From Capnocytophaga periodontitidis (GTDB taxonomy: Bacteria > Bacteroidota > Bacteroidia > Flavobacteriales > Flavobacteriaceae): DNA of 64,000 bases. The DNA is taken from the NCBI RefSeq assembly GCF_016126015.1, contig NZ_JAEFDB010000001.1:744001-808000 (forward strand), in the 5' to 3' direction. Both the position numbers and the translations under genes were made by a program. Of this stretch, positions 50,101-57,929 are shown one piece after another. The notes below the pieces were generated by a model. The model had not been told where the DNA came from and ran no database searches. It saw nothing but the letters and a program-made list of their open reading frames with translations. Numbering within the stretch: the stretch's first letter is position 1; the number at the start of each line of letters is the position of its first letter.

Positions 50101-51080
50101 TTCAGCAAGGAAAACACCAGCAAGGTGGCAGTGGTATAGGTCTTGCTTATTGCAAAGAATTAGTAGAAAAACACGATGGCAAAATAGGAGCTTATGACGA
50201 AGGAGCACAAACTATTTTTTATGTGGAATTGCCTTACAATAATAGTAATGTATTAGAGAAATTTGATAACGAAGAAACAGATACCCAAGTACCCGAAAAA
50301 ACTGCTGTGAGTGATATGAGTCAATACAGTATACTTTTAGTAGATGACAACACTGATTTCCTCAACTATCTTTATAGTGAAGTACGTCCGTTGTTTAAGA
50401 ATGTACTTAAAGCGGTGAATGGAGAAGAAGCTCTATTGCTTTTAAAAACTCACCAACCCGACCTTATCGTAAGCGATGTGATGATGCCTATAATGAATGG
50501 ATATCAGTTGTGTAAAGAGGTAAAAGAACAGCTCAACATCAGTCATATACCAATAATATTGCTCACCGCTAAGAGTGATGGTGAGAGTCAGAAAATAGGT
50601 TATAAATTAGGTGCTGATGCTTATCTTTCTAAGCCTTTTGACATTGACTTATTGCTATCAGTGATAGGTAATTTGCTCAAACAGAAAGAGCTCATCAAGC
50701 AACGATACCAAAAAGAAGTGCTTCTCCCCTCGCCTGCCCTCACTACCATTAGTAATGCTGACGAACAATTTATGATGAAACTCAACCAGCTCATCAAAAA
50801 ACGCTACAACGAAATTGACCTTGATGCTAATAATATAGCTGAAGCAATGGCGATGAGTCGTGCTAGTTTATACAACAAGATGAAGCAAATCACAGGTTTA
50901 GGTATTGCCGAGTACCTAAATAAGTACCGTATAGAAGTAGCTTGTCAACTCCTCAAAACTACCGACCTTCCTATCAACGATATCGCTACCGACATAGGCT
51001 TCAACTCATCTAAATATTTCAGTACTGCTTTTAAGCAAGCTATGGGAGTAAGTCCACGAGAGTATAGAAACGGCAAATAA
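47193..51080 (+). CDS. Hybrid two-component system regulator (HTCS)
   Basis: A single 1295-residue protein holding sensor and response regulator, as is typical for control of SusCD loci. Signal peptide (about 1-26, ending GYSQ); periplasmic two-component propeller repeats (about 30-700, many GLLWIGTRQGI/ILWIGTDGGG-type blades); Y_Y_Y-like domain; membrane helix (about 758-780); histidine kinase with H-box FLTNVSHELRTPL, N-box NLLMNAVKFS and G-box GSGIGLAYC; receiver domain with ILLVDDN, phospho-acceptor D in LIVSDVMMP and KPF; and a C-terminal AraC-type DNA-binding domain ending GVSPREYRNGK. ATGs at 47193, 47199 and 47205 are all possible starts. It should activate the divergent SusC operon on binding the imported ligand. 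Confidence 0.95.
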   Translation: MRMRMRILPAFIFIILSCFLSLVGYSQSSTTEYYFKRISIEHGLSQSGVTTMVRDHKGLLWIGTRQGINRVDRNHLKKYIDDYVYQLLEDAQQNLWAITPKGVLRYNSDQDTFLPIINQQLFSICTTQKGVYFGGYAAIYQYDYATKKIERLPLRKDPLSKDKECLITHLFPIDSDTLLAGTESDGLYLYSFKNELLKAFITENASPLSSLYYDANRKEVLFSVFQKGLFRYSLSGAFIGHYHTQNSSLPNDIILDIKPYKNRIWLATDGGGVSVFNPADQRFFNIQHSAGNVHSIPVNSITVLYEDPNHNMWAGTVRDGVFLFKETYIKTYTDSALGSNNGLSERAVISLYEAPNGILWIGTDGGGINAFNPQTEHFTHHLNTYTDKVSSITYFSPNELLVSLYSKGLFIYNTNARKYTPFLLRDETTNQQECHTGFTPFVYRINNDLILITAKNTYLYQLSNKQFTKISFAPNIAPKIALQLKAEVGNTLYLSKGNSLYQMNVQQPELKPFLSLENECNISAVCYDHTHNSFWIATDKGLFSYSLSNKKLENVATENLFRQISYMQLDDAQRLWINASNVLFSYHIPDKKIMIWDDNDGFLPNDVLTGYVQTKASPYIYMAGVGGLAKINKAIRSSEKTSPLLFLQNIELNGKIYSAHNFPKEIPPYFNSLKINVGLNEKDMFRRLLFRFKIKNKEQTSVIETYDNRLDISLLSVGKYQVAVACMTQNGSWTPDTPLLSFEVLPVWYQRTWFFVSVGLLLLAITAGVIWGYLRRKKQQLKWQIALHQQELNEDKIQFLTNVSHELRTPLTLIYAPLKRLLSDSNTSTLPPAQKTQLEGAFRQANTMKNIINWILDYNRSTSLENTLSKTYTDLNHLITDCSKDFEQEFESKHIQFDLQLDKNLPPIAIDTAKIRVVLSNLLMNAVKFSNEGATIRLRSTHTSEIVRFQVENTGIGLQNIDPNKLFSRFQQGKHQQGGSGIGLAYCKELVEKHDGKIGAYDEGAQTIFYVELPYNNSNVLEKFDNEETDTQVPEKTAVSDMSQYSILLVDDNTDFLNYLYSEVRPLFKNVLKAVNGEEALLLLKTHQPDLIVSDVMMPIMNGYQLCKEVKEQLNISHIPIILLTAKSDGESQKIGYKLGADAYLSKPFDIDLLLSVIGNLLKQKELIKQRYQKEVLLPSPALTTISNADEQFMMKLNQLIKKRYNEIDLDANNIAEAMAMSRASLYNKMKQITGLGIAEYLNKYRIEVACQLLKTTDLPINDIATDIGFNSSKYFSTAFKQAMGVSPREYRNGK

Positions 51081-51156
51081 AAAGAAACACTCTGGCACAT
51101 TTTTTGATGCTAACCTTTGATTTATATTTTAACATTTATTAGTAATTTAGCATTTT

Positions 51157-52836
51157 ATGAAAAAGATTGTTTTTTTAGCAATGTTTGTAGGTCTTAGTCT
51201 TGTCTCTGTGCAATGTACTAAAATCGTAGAAGAACGCATTGTAGAGCGCGAGCGTACTAATACTATTCTCTCGGGATCTACAGCCCCTACCGCTACTATA
51301 GGTAACGTAGGCGATTATTATATAGATCTTACCTCTGTAAACCTATATGGGCCTAAAACTGCCGAAGGTTGGGGAAACCCTGTAAGCCTTAGAGGACTAC
51401 AAGGACAAAACGGTACTGATGGGCAAAACGGTCAAGATGCTCCTATACCTCACATCGGAGATGATGGCTATTGGTATATAGGCAATACTAAAACTGCTGT
51501 AAAAGCACAAGGGAATAACGGCGCTGACGGTCAAAATGGCGTTACCCCTACTATCTCTGAGGACGGCTATTGGATTGTTAACGGACAAAAAACTAATGTA
51601 AAAGCCAAAGGAGAAAAAGGGGCTGACGGTCAAAATGGCACCAATGGACAAAACGGCATTACACCTACTATTTCTATTGACAACAACGGCTATTGGGTAA
51701 TCAATGGCGTAAAAACTGACATCAAAGCCAAAGGTGAAAAAGGGGAAAAAGGGGAGGACGGTCAAAACGGTACTACACCCTCTATTTCTATCGACAACGA
51801 CGGCTATTGGGTAATCAATGGCGTAAAAACCAATACCAAAGCCAAAGGTGAAAAAGGAGAAAAAGGTCAAAATGGAACCACCCCTACTATTACAATTGAT
51901 AACGATGGTTATTGGGTAATAAATGGCATAAAATCAAACACTAAAGCCAAAGGTGAAAAAGGAGAAAAAGGTAATGACGGTCAAAATGGAGCCGATGCTC
52001 CTAAACCCAATATCAAAGATGGCTATTGGTATATCGGTAATGTAAATACCAACATCAAAGCTCAAGGCGAAAGAGGACTCCCTGGTAAAGACGGATCTAA
52101 AATATACGCAGGTCAAGGGAAACCTAATACACAAGGTGTAGAAGGCGATTACTACATTGATACTGAGGACAAAATATTCTACGGACCTAAAACCAATACT
52201 GGCTGGCCTTCTACTGGTATATCTCTCTCTGCACAACAAATAATCACTACCGATTATGAGCTTAGTTCTGACGGCAAAACACTTCTGAAATGGAAAAACC
52301 CTAACACCCGTTTTATCGATATGAACGCCGACCCTAAACTAAAAGACGTAGAATTTATAGCTGAATTAGCTTTTAATGGAGAGCAAGTGTCATACGAATT
52401 AAGAACTTTTGTCATTGGAAATAAAGTGAAAAGTATAGGTGCTAAGGCTTTCAATGGATGTTTTAGATTAACAACTGTAGAAGCAGATGAAAATAAAACT
52501 ACACAGATTACAGAAATAAAAGAACAAACTTTTGCTAATTGTAATCATCTGCAAAATATAGACATTCCTTCAAATGTTACTACTATTGGTAAAAGGGCTT
52601 TTATAGGTTGTTATAAACTTACAACTATTATACTCCCTGAAAAAGTAAACAAAATAGAAGATCAAGCCTTTATGCAATGTAAGAATTTGCACACTCTAAT
52701 TACACATAACCCTACTGCTTTTAATATAAACAAAAAGGCATTTATTCAAACACACTTACGTAATATTTATGTACCCTCTCAAAAAGCAGACAGTTATAAA
52801 GCACTAAATGCAGATTACAAAGATATTATCAAATAA
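51157..52836 (+). CDS. Second lipoprotein with collagen-like/DGYW repeats and leucine-rich repeats
   Basis: A 559-residue paralogue of the protein at 25341-26936. The signal ends in LVSVQC; a GNVGDYYIDLTSVNLYG module opens the mature part. Six repeats follow (about 95-305), each with T-P-x-I-S-x-D-x-D-G-Y-W-x-I-N-G, a short K-A-K-G-E-K-G run and DGQNG, mixing a small beta unit with Gly-X-Y triplets. A second GDYYIDTEDKIFYG module and about four LRR_5 repeats (about 395-530) end the protein. It is probably a surface adhesin. It lies 76 bases after the regulator gene and could be part of the same locus or independent. Confidence 0.85.
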   Translation: MKKIVFLAMFVGLSLVSVQCTKIVEERIVERERTNTILSGSTAPTATIGNVGDYYIDLTSVNLYGPKTAEGWGNPVSLRGLQGQNGTDGQNGQDAPIPHIGDDGYWYIGNTKTAVKAQGNNGADGQNGVTPTISEDGYWIVNGQKTNVKAKGEKGADGQNGTNGQNGITPTISIDNNGYWVINGVKTDIKAKGEKGEKGEDGQNGTTPSISIDNDGYWVINGVKTNTKAKGEKGEKGQNGTTPTITIDNDGYWVINGIKSNTKAKGEKGEKGNDGQNGADAPKPNIKDGYWYIGNVNTNIKAQGERGLPGKDGSKIYAGQGKPNTQGVEGDYYIDTEDKIFYGPKTNTGWPSTGISLSAQQIITTDYELSSDGKTLLKWKNPNTRFIDMNADPKLKDVEFIAELAFNGEQVSYELRTFVIGNKVKSIGAKAFNGCFRLTTVEADENKTTQITEIKEQTFANCNHLQNIDIPSNVTTIGKRAFIGCYKLTTIILPEKVNKIEDQAFMQCKNLHTLITHNPTAFNINKKAFIQTHLRNIYVPSQKADSYKALNADYKDIIK

Positions 52837-52846
52837 AATTAAAAAT

Positions 52847-52876
52847 AAAAAAAGCTACCAAATGGTAGCTTTTTTT
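52847..52876. terminator. Bidirectional terminator
   Basis: AAAAAAAGCTACC (52847-52859), loop AAAT, then GGTAGCTTTTTT. The stem can extend through the A/T runs to 13 bp. It separates the + strand lipoprotein from the convergent minus-strand ABC ATPase. Confidence 0.92.
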
Positions 52877-52900
52877 GTTACTTTTTATTCACATACCCAG

Positions 52901-53650
52901 CTATGAACTCTCACTGGCTTTACTTGTTACCTGAATAAATACTTCTTCTAAATTGAAAGCTTGTACCTCTTTAATAAGATTTTTAGGAGTATCTTCTTTT
53001 ATCAATTGCCCCTCACTCAATATCCCTATGCGGTCGCAAAAATCCTGCGCCTCCTGCAAATGGTGTGAAGTATACAATACCGACATTCCTCTTACGTTCA
53101 ACTCTTTTAAATAATCAATGATTATATTTTTAGATTGTACATCTACCCCTACAGTAGGTTCGTCCAAAAAAAGAACTTCGGGTGTATGTAATATCCCCGC
53201 TACTAAGTTGATACGGCGTTTCATTCCTCCTGAAAAATGAGCAATTTTCTTATCAGCTACAGTTGATAAAGCAACACGCTCAAGAGCTTCATCTGTTTTT
53301 GCTTTTAGCTCCTTCCCTTTGAGTCCATATAGGCTCCCAAAGTAATGTAAATTCTCTCTCGCGGTAAGTGTGGGATACAAAGCGTATTCTTGTGGTACAA
53401 TGCCTATTTTATATCTCAGTAAAGTATCTTTATAGGTAAGCCCTGCAATAGTAAAACTCCCCATTGTAGGCTTAATACTTCCAAAAAGTATTGACATCAG
53501 GGTCGTTTTCCCTGCTCCATTAGGTCCTAAAATACCATAAACTTCTCCTTTCCTCACCTCAAATGACACATCATTCAAGGCAAGAACTGTAGTTTCTTTA
53601 TATTGTTTGCTGAGGTGTCGTACCTCAATCGCATTTGGGGTTGTATTCAT
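52901..53650 (-). CDS. ABC transporter ATP-binding protein (ABC-2/CcmA-type exporter)
   Basis: A 249-residue single ATPase domain with Walker A GPNGAGKTT (about 43-51), Q-loop PQEYALYPTLT, signature HFSGGMKRR (about 143-151), Walker B VLFLDEPTVGVD and H-loop TSHHL. The VGVD form and the RISM-free signature place it with ATPases of ABC-2-type exporters of drugs, lipids or polysaccharide. No permease gene is adjacent, so its partner is encoded elsewhere. Gliding protein GldA is a possible relative, but nothing here singles it out. Confidence 0.9.
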   Translation of the reverse strand: MNTTPNAIEVRHLSKQYKETTVLALNDVSFEVRKGEVYGILGPNGAGKTTLMSILFGSIKPTMGSFTIAGLTYKDTLLRYKIGIVPQEYALYPTLTARENLHYFGSLYGLKGKELKAKTDEALERVALSTVADKKIAHFSGGMKRRINLVAGILHTPEVLFLDEPTVGVDVQSKNIIIDYLKELNVRGMSVLYTSHHLQEAQDFCDRIGILSEGQLIKEDTPKNLIKEVQAFNLEEVFIQVTSKASESS

Positions 53651-53689
53651 AACATAAAAAACTTAAAAGCGGGGCAAGTTAGCGAAAAT

Positions 53690-53720
53690 TTGTCAATGAG
53701 CAAAGTTTTTTCTATTTTTG
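53690..53720 (+). promoter_or_regulatory. Promoter of the GNAT-trmH operon
   Basis: TTG at 53690-53692, a 20-base spacer, TATTTTTG at 53713-53720, 43 bases before the ATG at 53764. Confidence 0.7.
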
Positions 53721-53763
53721 CCCTCTGTTACCTGCCTTTTGTCACCTGATTATCTAATTGAAT

Positions 53764-54273
53764 ATGACTCAAAAAATACAACTCAAAGTAGCAACTCCAG
53801 CCGATGCTTCTGCCATTTGGACAATCTTATCCGCTGCTATCCAGCGTCGCAAAACCGAAGGTAGCAATCAGTGGCAAGATGGTTATCCTAATGAACAAGT
53901 AATAGCGAATGATATTGCCAAAGGCTATGGCTATGTACTTGTAGAAGACGACGAAATAGTAGGTTATTGTGCCTTGCTTATCAATGATGAACCCGAATAT
54001 GCTCGTATCAAAGGCAAATGGCTCACCTCTGGCGATTTTGTAGTCTTTCATAGGGTAGCAATTGCACCTAATCATTTAGGGAGAGGCTTAGCAAAAATAC
54101 TATTGCAACAAATAGAACAATTCACTTGCGATAATGGTTTTCACTCTCTGCACGCTGATACCAATTTTGACAATACCCCTATGTTGCACCTCTTTGAAAA
54201 ATTAGGTTATCAGTATTGTGGCGAAGTCTCTTTCAGGGGAAGTCCCCGTAAAGCTTTTGAAAAAATATTATGA
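53764..54273 (+). CDS. GNAT family N-acetyltransferase
   Basis: A 169-residue acetyltransferase with the GNAT core: the acetyl-CoA-binding segment VAIAPNHLGRGLAKILLQQI (about 99-118) and the late NTPMLHLFEKLGYQYCGE (about 141-158) typical of this superfamily. The substrate, a small molecule or protein N-terminus, is unknown. It opens a five-gene operon in which four junctions overlap or nearly touch. The ATG at 53764 is chosen over an in-frame TTG at 53758. Confidence 0.9.
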   Translation: MTQKIQLKVATPADASAIWTILSAAIQRRKTEGSNQWQDGYPNEQVIANDIAKGYGYVLVEDDEIVGYCALLINDEPEYARIKGKWLTSGDFVVFHRVAIAPNHLGRGLAKILLQQIEQFTCDNGFHSLHADTNFDNTPMLHLFEKLGYQYCGEVSFRGSPRKAFEKIL

Positions 54274-54932
54274 ACAAAAAAATACTTTCTTACTTAGAAC
54301 GATTTATTACTGAAGAGCGCAAAGAGCGTTTTTTAGAGATTATAGCACAGCGTACCAATCACTTTACGGTAGCGATGGAAGATGTATTCCAAATGCACAA
54401 CACTAGTGCCGTTGTGCGTACCTGTGAAGTATTTGGCGTGCAACAAGCGCATAGCATTGAAGGGCGCTTCGGCAAACGCCTTGATGCCAAAATAGCAATG
54501 GGAGCTCAGAAATGGGTAGACGTATTTCGTTATAACGACACTCAAAGTTGCATTGATACGCTTCGTGCGCAAGGTTACCAAATTGTTGCCACTACTCCAC
54601 ATAAAGATGCCTATTTTCTCAATGACTTTGATATTACTAAAAAAAGTGCTTTTTTCTTTGGCACTGAAAAAGAAGGACTATCAACACAAGTACTTTCACA
54701 AGCCGATACTTTCTTAAAAATACCAATGGTGGGATTTACCGAAAGTTTAAACATCTCGGTAGCTGTGGCTATTGTCTTACAACAACTCACTGATAAACTT
54801 CGGCGCAGCGAGATAGCTTGGCAACTCAGCGATGAAGAACGACTTAATACGCTTATTCACTGGACAAAACAATCAATTCGCAATGTGAATGATGTCCTTA
54901 CACGATATGAAGAAATAAAAGATACCTTATGA
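54270..54932 (+). CDS. trmH: tRNA (guanosine-18-2'-O)-methyltransferase, TrmH-like
   Basis: A 220-residue SPOUT methyltransferase. Motif 1 is HNTSAVVRTCEVFG (about 44-57), motif 2 FFFGTEKEGLS (about 127-137) and motif 3 IPMVGFTESLNISVAVAIVL (about 150-169). Length and the C-terminal helix favour TrmH, which methylates the ribose of G18 in the tRNA D-loop, over rRNA-specific RlmB. The start overlaps the GNAT gene (ATGA) and the end overlaps the phosphatase gene (ATGA). Confidence 0.9.
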   Translation: MNKKILSYLERFITEERKERFLEIIAQRTNHFTVAMEDVFQMHNTSAVVRTCEVFGVQQAHSIEGRFGKRLDAKIAMGAQKWVDVFRYNDTQSCIDTLRAQGYQIVATTPHKDAYFLNDFDITKKSAFFFGTEKEGLSTQVLSQADTFLKIPMVGFTESLNISVAVAIVLQQLTDKLRRSEIAWQLSDEERLNTLIHWTKQSIRNVNDVLTRYEEIKDTL

Positions 54933-55477
54933 AAAAAACACTTCTAATTTACTTTATTTTATTCGCTTTGCTACCTCTGTGGTCACAGCATAAGGCAACA
55001 CTCATTCACGCCGATGCTAATTTGTACAAAGTGGACAGTTTGCTCTACAGAAGCGAACAATTAGTAGCTGAGGATAAGGCTATTATTAAGAATATTCCTA
55101 TCAAATCAATTGTAAATCTACGCTATTTCACCCGTTCAGGCGATAAGAAGATTTTTAACGCTTCCGATAATATCAAGCTCATCAATCATCCTTTGCTCAC
55201 TTGGCGTATCAAAGCCCCTGAAATAGCACAAACACTGAAAATTATACGCGAACACCAAAAACAAGGAGCCGTACTAATTCACTGTTATCACGGTGCCGAT
55301 CGTACAGGTATAATGGTGGCAATGTATCGTATTATTTATCACAATTGGACGATAGAACAAGCTAAAAAAGAAATGCTTAATGGTCCTTATGGCTACCATA
55401 GTGTATGGAAAAACTTAGAAGCATTATTCACTGAAAGCACTGTAAAAGAAGTGCATAAACATTTAGGAATGCAATGA
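54929..55477 (+). CDS. Exported dual-specificity/tyrosine phosphatase-like protein
   Basis: A 182-residue protein with an N-terminal signal peptide (about 1-20, ending PLWSQ), so it acts in the periplasm or outside. The cysteine phosphatase loop is intact: V-L-I-H-C-Y-H-G-A-D-R-T-G (about 115-127), matching HCxxGxxR, and the region with SIVNLRYF supplies the upstream strand. Such exported phosphatases may act on inositol phosphates, lipids or phosphotyrosine. It is translationally coupled to trmH before it and to the Nif3-like gene after it (ATGA at both junctions). Confidence 0.85.
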   Translation: MKKTLLIYFILFALLPLWSQHKATLIHADANLYKVDSLLYRSEQLVAEDKAIIKNIPIKSIVNLRYFTRSGDKKIFNASDNIKLINHPLLTWRIKAPEIAQTLKIIREHQKQGAVLIHCYHGADRTGIMVAMYRIIYHNWTIEQAKKEMLNGPYGYHSVWKNLEALFTESTVKEVHKHLGMQ

Positions 55478-56571
55478 AAATAACAGACATTATTCAAGAA
55501 TTAGAAAAACTTGCCCCTCTGCAATATGCTGAAGGGTTTGACAATGTTGGTTTATTAGTAGGTGATGCCAATGCTGAAGTAAAAGGAGTGCTCATTACCT
55601 TAGATACTCTCGAAGCTGTTGTAGATGAGGCTATTGCCAAAAAATGCAACCTTATTGTGAGTTTTCACCCTATTATCTTTAGCGGACTCAAATCTCTCAC
55701 AGGAAAAAACTATGTAGAACGTGTGGTGATGAAAGCCATTCAGCATCAAATTGCGATCTATAGTATGCACACGGCTCTCGATAATCAGTTCTTAGGAGTA
55801 AATGCATCTATCTGCAATCGTTTAGAATTGCAAAACAGACGTATTCTCATTCCTCAACCTCATACCATTCAAAAACTCATCACCTATGTACCAAAATCCG
55901 ATGCCGAAAACCTTCGCAAGGCTCTTTTTGCAGCCGGTGCAGGCAATATAGGCAACTATGCTGAGTGTAGTTTTAATCTTGAAGGTAAAGGCACTTATAA
56001 AGGAAATGAGGAATCTCACCCTACCATTGGCGAACCTAATGTGTTCCATACTGAAGATGAAACCCAAATAGGAGTGATTTTCCCTAAACACTTACAACGA
56101 CAAATATTGCAGGCTCTTCGTCAAAATCACCCTTATGAAGAAGTAGCTTTTGAGATATATACACTCGAAAATGAACACCAACATATCGGGATGGGAATGA
56201 TAGGTGAACTTAATAAAGCTATGCCCGAAAAAGATTTTTTAGCTTACCTCAAAGAACGTATGCAAGTGAGTGTAGTGCGTCACTCGGCATTGCTTAGTAA
56301 AGATGTGAAAAAAGTAGCAGTTTTAGGTGGAAGTGGCGCTTTTGCTATAGAAAATGCCAAACGTGCAAAAGCTGATGTTTATATAACAGCCGACCTCAAA
56401 TACCACGAATTTTTCAAGGCTGAAGGACAAATTCTCCTTGCCGATATAGGTCATTTTGAAAGTGAACAATACATAAAATCACTTTTATTTGACTATCTTT
56501 CAAAAATTTTTCCTACCTTTGCCCTCTCAATATCAAATGTGGATACCAATCCTATCAAATATTATTCGTAA
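55474..56571 (+). CDS. Nif3-like dinuclear metal centre protein
   Basis: A 365-residue protein of the NIF3/GTP cyclohydrolase I type 2-like superfamily, with an inserted middle domain as in many bacterial members. Visible conserved blocks are AEGFDNVGLLVGD (about 19-31), VSFHPIIFSGLKSLTG (about 62-77), YSMHTALDN (about 94-102) and the C-terminal metal-binding DIGHFESEQY (about 328-337). It forms hexameric rings with two metals per subunit; the physiological reaction is unsettled. It overlaps the phosphatase gene by 4 bases and is followed after 2 bases by the coiled-coil gene. Confidence 0.93.
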   Translation: MKITDIIQELEKLAPLQYAEGFDNVGLLVGDANAEVKGVLITLDTLEAVVDEAIAKKCNLIVSFHPIIFSGLKSLTGKNYVERVVMKAIQHQIAIYSMHTALDNQFLGVNASICNRLELQNRRILIPQPHTIQKLITYVPKSDAENLRKALFAAGAGNIGNYAECSFNLEGKGTYKGNEESHPTIGEPNVFHTEDETQIGVIFPKHLQRQILQALRQNHPYEEVAFEIYTLENEHQHIGMGMIGELNKAMPEKDFLAYLKERMQVSVVRHSALLSKDVKKVAVLGGSGAFAIENAKRAKADVYITADLKYHEFFKAEGQILLADIGHFESEQYIKSLLFDYLSKIFPTFALSISNVDTNPIKYYS

Positions 56572-56573
56572 AT

Positions 56574-57362
56574 ATGGCACAAAAAGTGGATATTACTGTA
56601 GAAGAAAAACTAAGAGCTCTGTACGATTTACAGCTAATTGACTCAAAAATTGACGAGTTGCAATACACTCGTGGCGAACTACCTTTAGAGGTATCTGACC
56701 TTGAAGATGAGGTAGAAGGACTCAAAAAACGTCACGCTAAATTTAAAGAAGAATTAGATGCTTTACAAGCGGGTATCGCTGAGAAAAAAGCAACAATTGA
56801 AGAGGCTAAAGCCCTCATCAAAAAGTACACTACCCAGCAAAAAAATGTTCGCAACAACCGCGAGTACACTTCTTTGTCTAAAGAAATTGAATTCCAAGAA
56901 TTGGAAGTACAGTTGGCTGAAAAACGCATCAAAGAAGGTAAAGCTCAAGTTGACCAAAAGAAAGAGGCTATCAAACAAGTAGACGAACGCAAAGCTCAAC
57001 GCGATGCCCACCTCAAACACAAAAAAGCAGAACTCAACTCGGTATTAGCCGAAACTGAGAAAGAAGAGGCTTTTCTTAAAGAAAAAGCTGAAGAATATGC
57101 TGCTAAAATAGAGGATCGTTTGCTAAAGGCTTACCAACGCATCCGCAGTAGTGTAATGAATAAATTGGCTGTGGTGCCTATCCAGCGTGGTGCTTCTGGA
57201 GGATCTTTTTTCACTATTCCTCCACAAGTGCAAGTGGAAATCGCTTCTCGTAAAAAAATTATCACTGATGAACATAGCGGACGCATTTTGGTTGATGCCG
57301 CTTTAGCCGAAGAAGAAAAAGAAAAAATGGAAGCTCTCTTCAAAAGTTTCAAAGCTTCTTAA
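56574..57362 (+). CDS. Coiled-coil protein with degenerate C4 zinc ribbon (DUF164-like)
   Basis: A 262-residue protein made mostly of a long coiled coil (about 15-180) rich in Glu, Lys and Ala. Its C-terminal part aligns in layout with the zinc ribbon of the C4-type family often paired with Nif3 genes, ending in SGRILVDAAL. The four cysteines that would bind zinc are absent: the region contains no Cys at all. The protein is thus a zinc-free form, as seems common in this phylum. Its role is unknown; linkage to the Nif3-like gene suggests a common process. Confidence 0.85.
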   Translation: MAQKVDITVEEKLRALYDLQLIDSKIDELQYTRGELPLEVSDLEDEVEGLKKRHAKFKEELDALQAGIAEKKATIEEAKALIKKYTTQQKNVRNNREYTSLSKEIEFQELEVQLAEKRIKEGKAQVDQKKEAIKQVDERKAQRDAHLKHKKAELNSVLAETEKEEAFLKEKAEEYAAKIEDRLLKAYQRIRSSVMNKLAVVPIQRGASGGSFFTIPPQVQVEIASRKKIITDEHSGRILVDAALAEEEKEKMEALFKSFKAS

Positions 57363-57395
57363 TAAAGAAATATAAAAATCAAAAATCACAAAATC

Positions 57396-57428
57396 AGCTG
57401 TTTAGTACAACACTAAACAGCTTTTTTC
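57396..57428. terminator. Terminator of the GNAT-trmH-nif3 operon
   Basis: AGCTGTTTAGT (57396-57406) and ACTAAACAGCT (57412-57422) form a perfect 11-bp stem with loop ACAAC, followed by T6. Confidence 0.93.
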
Positions 57429-57471
57429 ACTTCTTATCTCCTATCTTTTACTTCCTATCTATTAAAATCTT

Positions 57472-57502
57472 TTGCTTTTGTGAAAGGAAAGTATTATCTT
57501 TG
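57472..57502 (+). promoter_or_regulatory. Promoter of rsfS-ftsH
   Basis: TTG at 57472-57474, a 20-base spacer, TATCTTTG at 57495-57502. The predicted transcript begins about 45 bases before the rsfS start codon. Confidence 0.7.
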
Positions 57503-57553
57503 CGCGCTTTCAAGAAGCACTTATAAATTTAAACTGTAAAAACAATAAAAACA

Positions 57554-57925
57554 TTGAATAAAGAAATATCATCAAACCAGCTTATTAGCAATATTATTGC
57601 TGGTATAGAAAAAGTAAAAGGCACTGATATCACCATTATGGATTTACGCGAGGTTGAAAATACCGTATGCGATTATTTTATCTTGTGTAATGGTTCTTCT
57701 AACACCCAAGTATCGGCTATTTCAGGAGCTATTCAAAAAATCGTTAGCCAAGCCGATGGACATCAACACCCTTGGCACATTGAAGGCGAAGCCAACGCCG
57801 AATGGATTCTCATCGACTATGTGGATGTAGTCGTTCATATCTTCCAAACAAAAGTACGTGAGCATTACGACCTCGAAGGTCTTTGGGGTGATGCCAAATT
57901 TATCAATTTAGAAACTAACTATTAA
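57554..57925 (+). CDS. rsfS: Ribosomal silencing factor RsfS
   Basis: A 123-residue protein of the RsfS/Iojap family that binds ribosomal protein uL14 and blocks subunit joining when nutrients are scarce. Family blocks are DLREVENTVCDYFILC (about 35-50), SNTQVSAISG, WHIEGEANAEWILIDYVDVVVHIF (two parts, about 78-101) and REHYDLEGLW. The start appears to be TTG at 57554: the frame has no ATG or GTG between there and the in-frame stop at 57530. It is followed after 4 bases by ftsH. Confidence 0.93.
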   Translation: MNKEISSNQLISNIIAGIEKVKGTDITIMDLREVENTVCDYFILCNGSSNTQVSAISGAIQKIVSQADGHQHPWHIEGEANAEWILIDYVDVVVHIFQTKVREHYDLEGLWGDAKFINLETNY

Positions 57926-57929
57926 ATAT

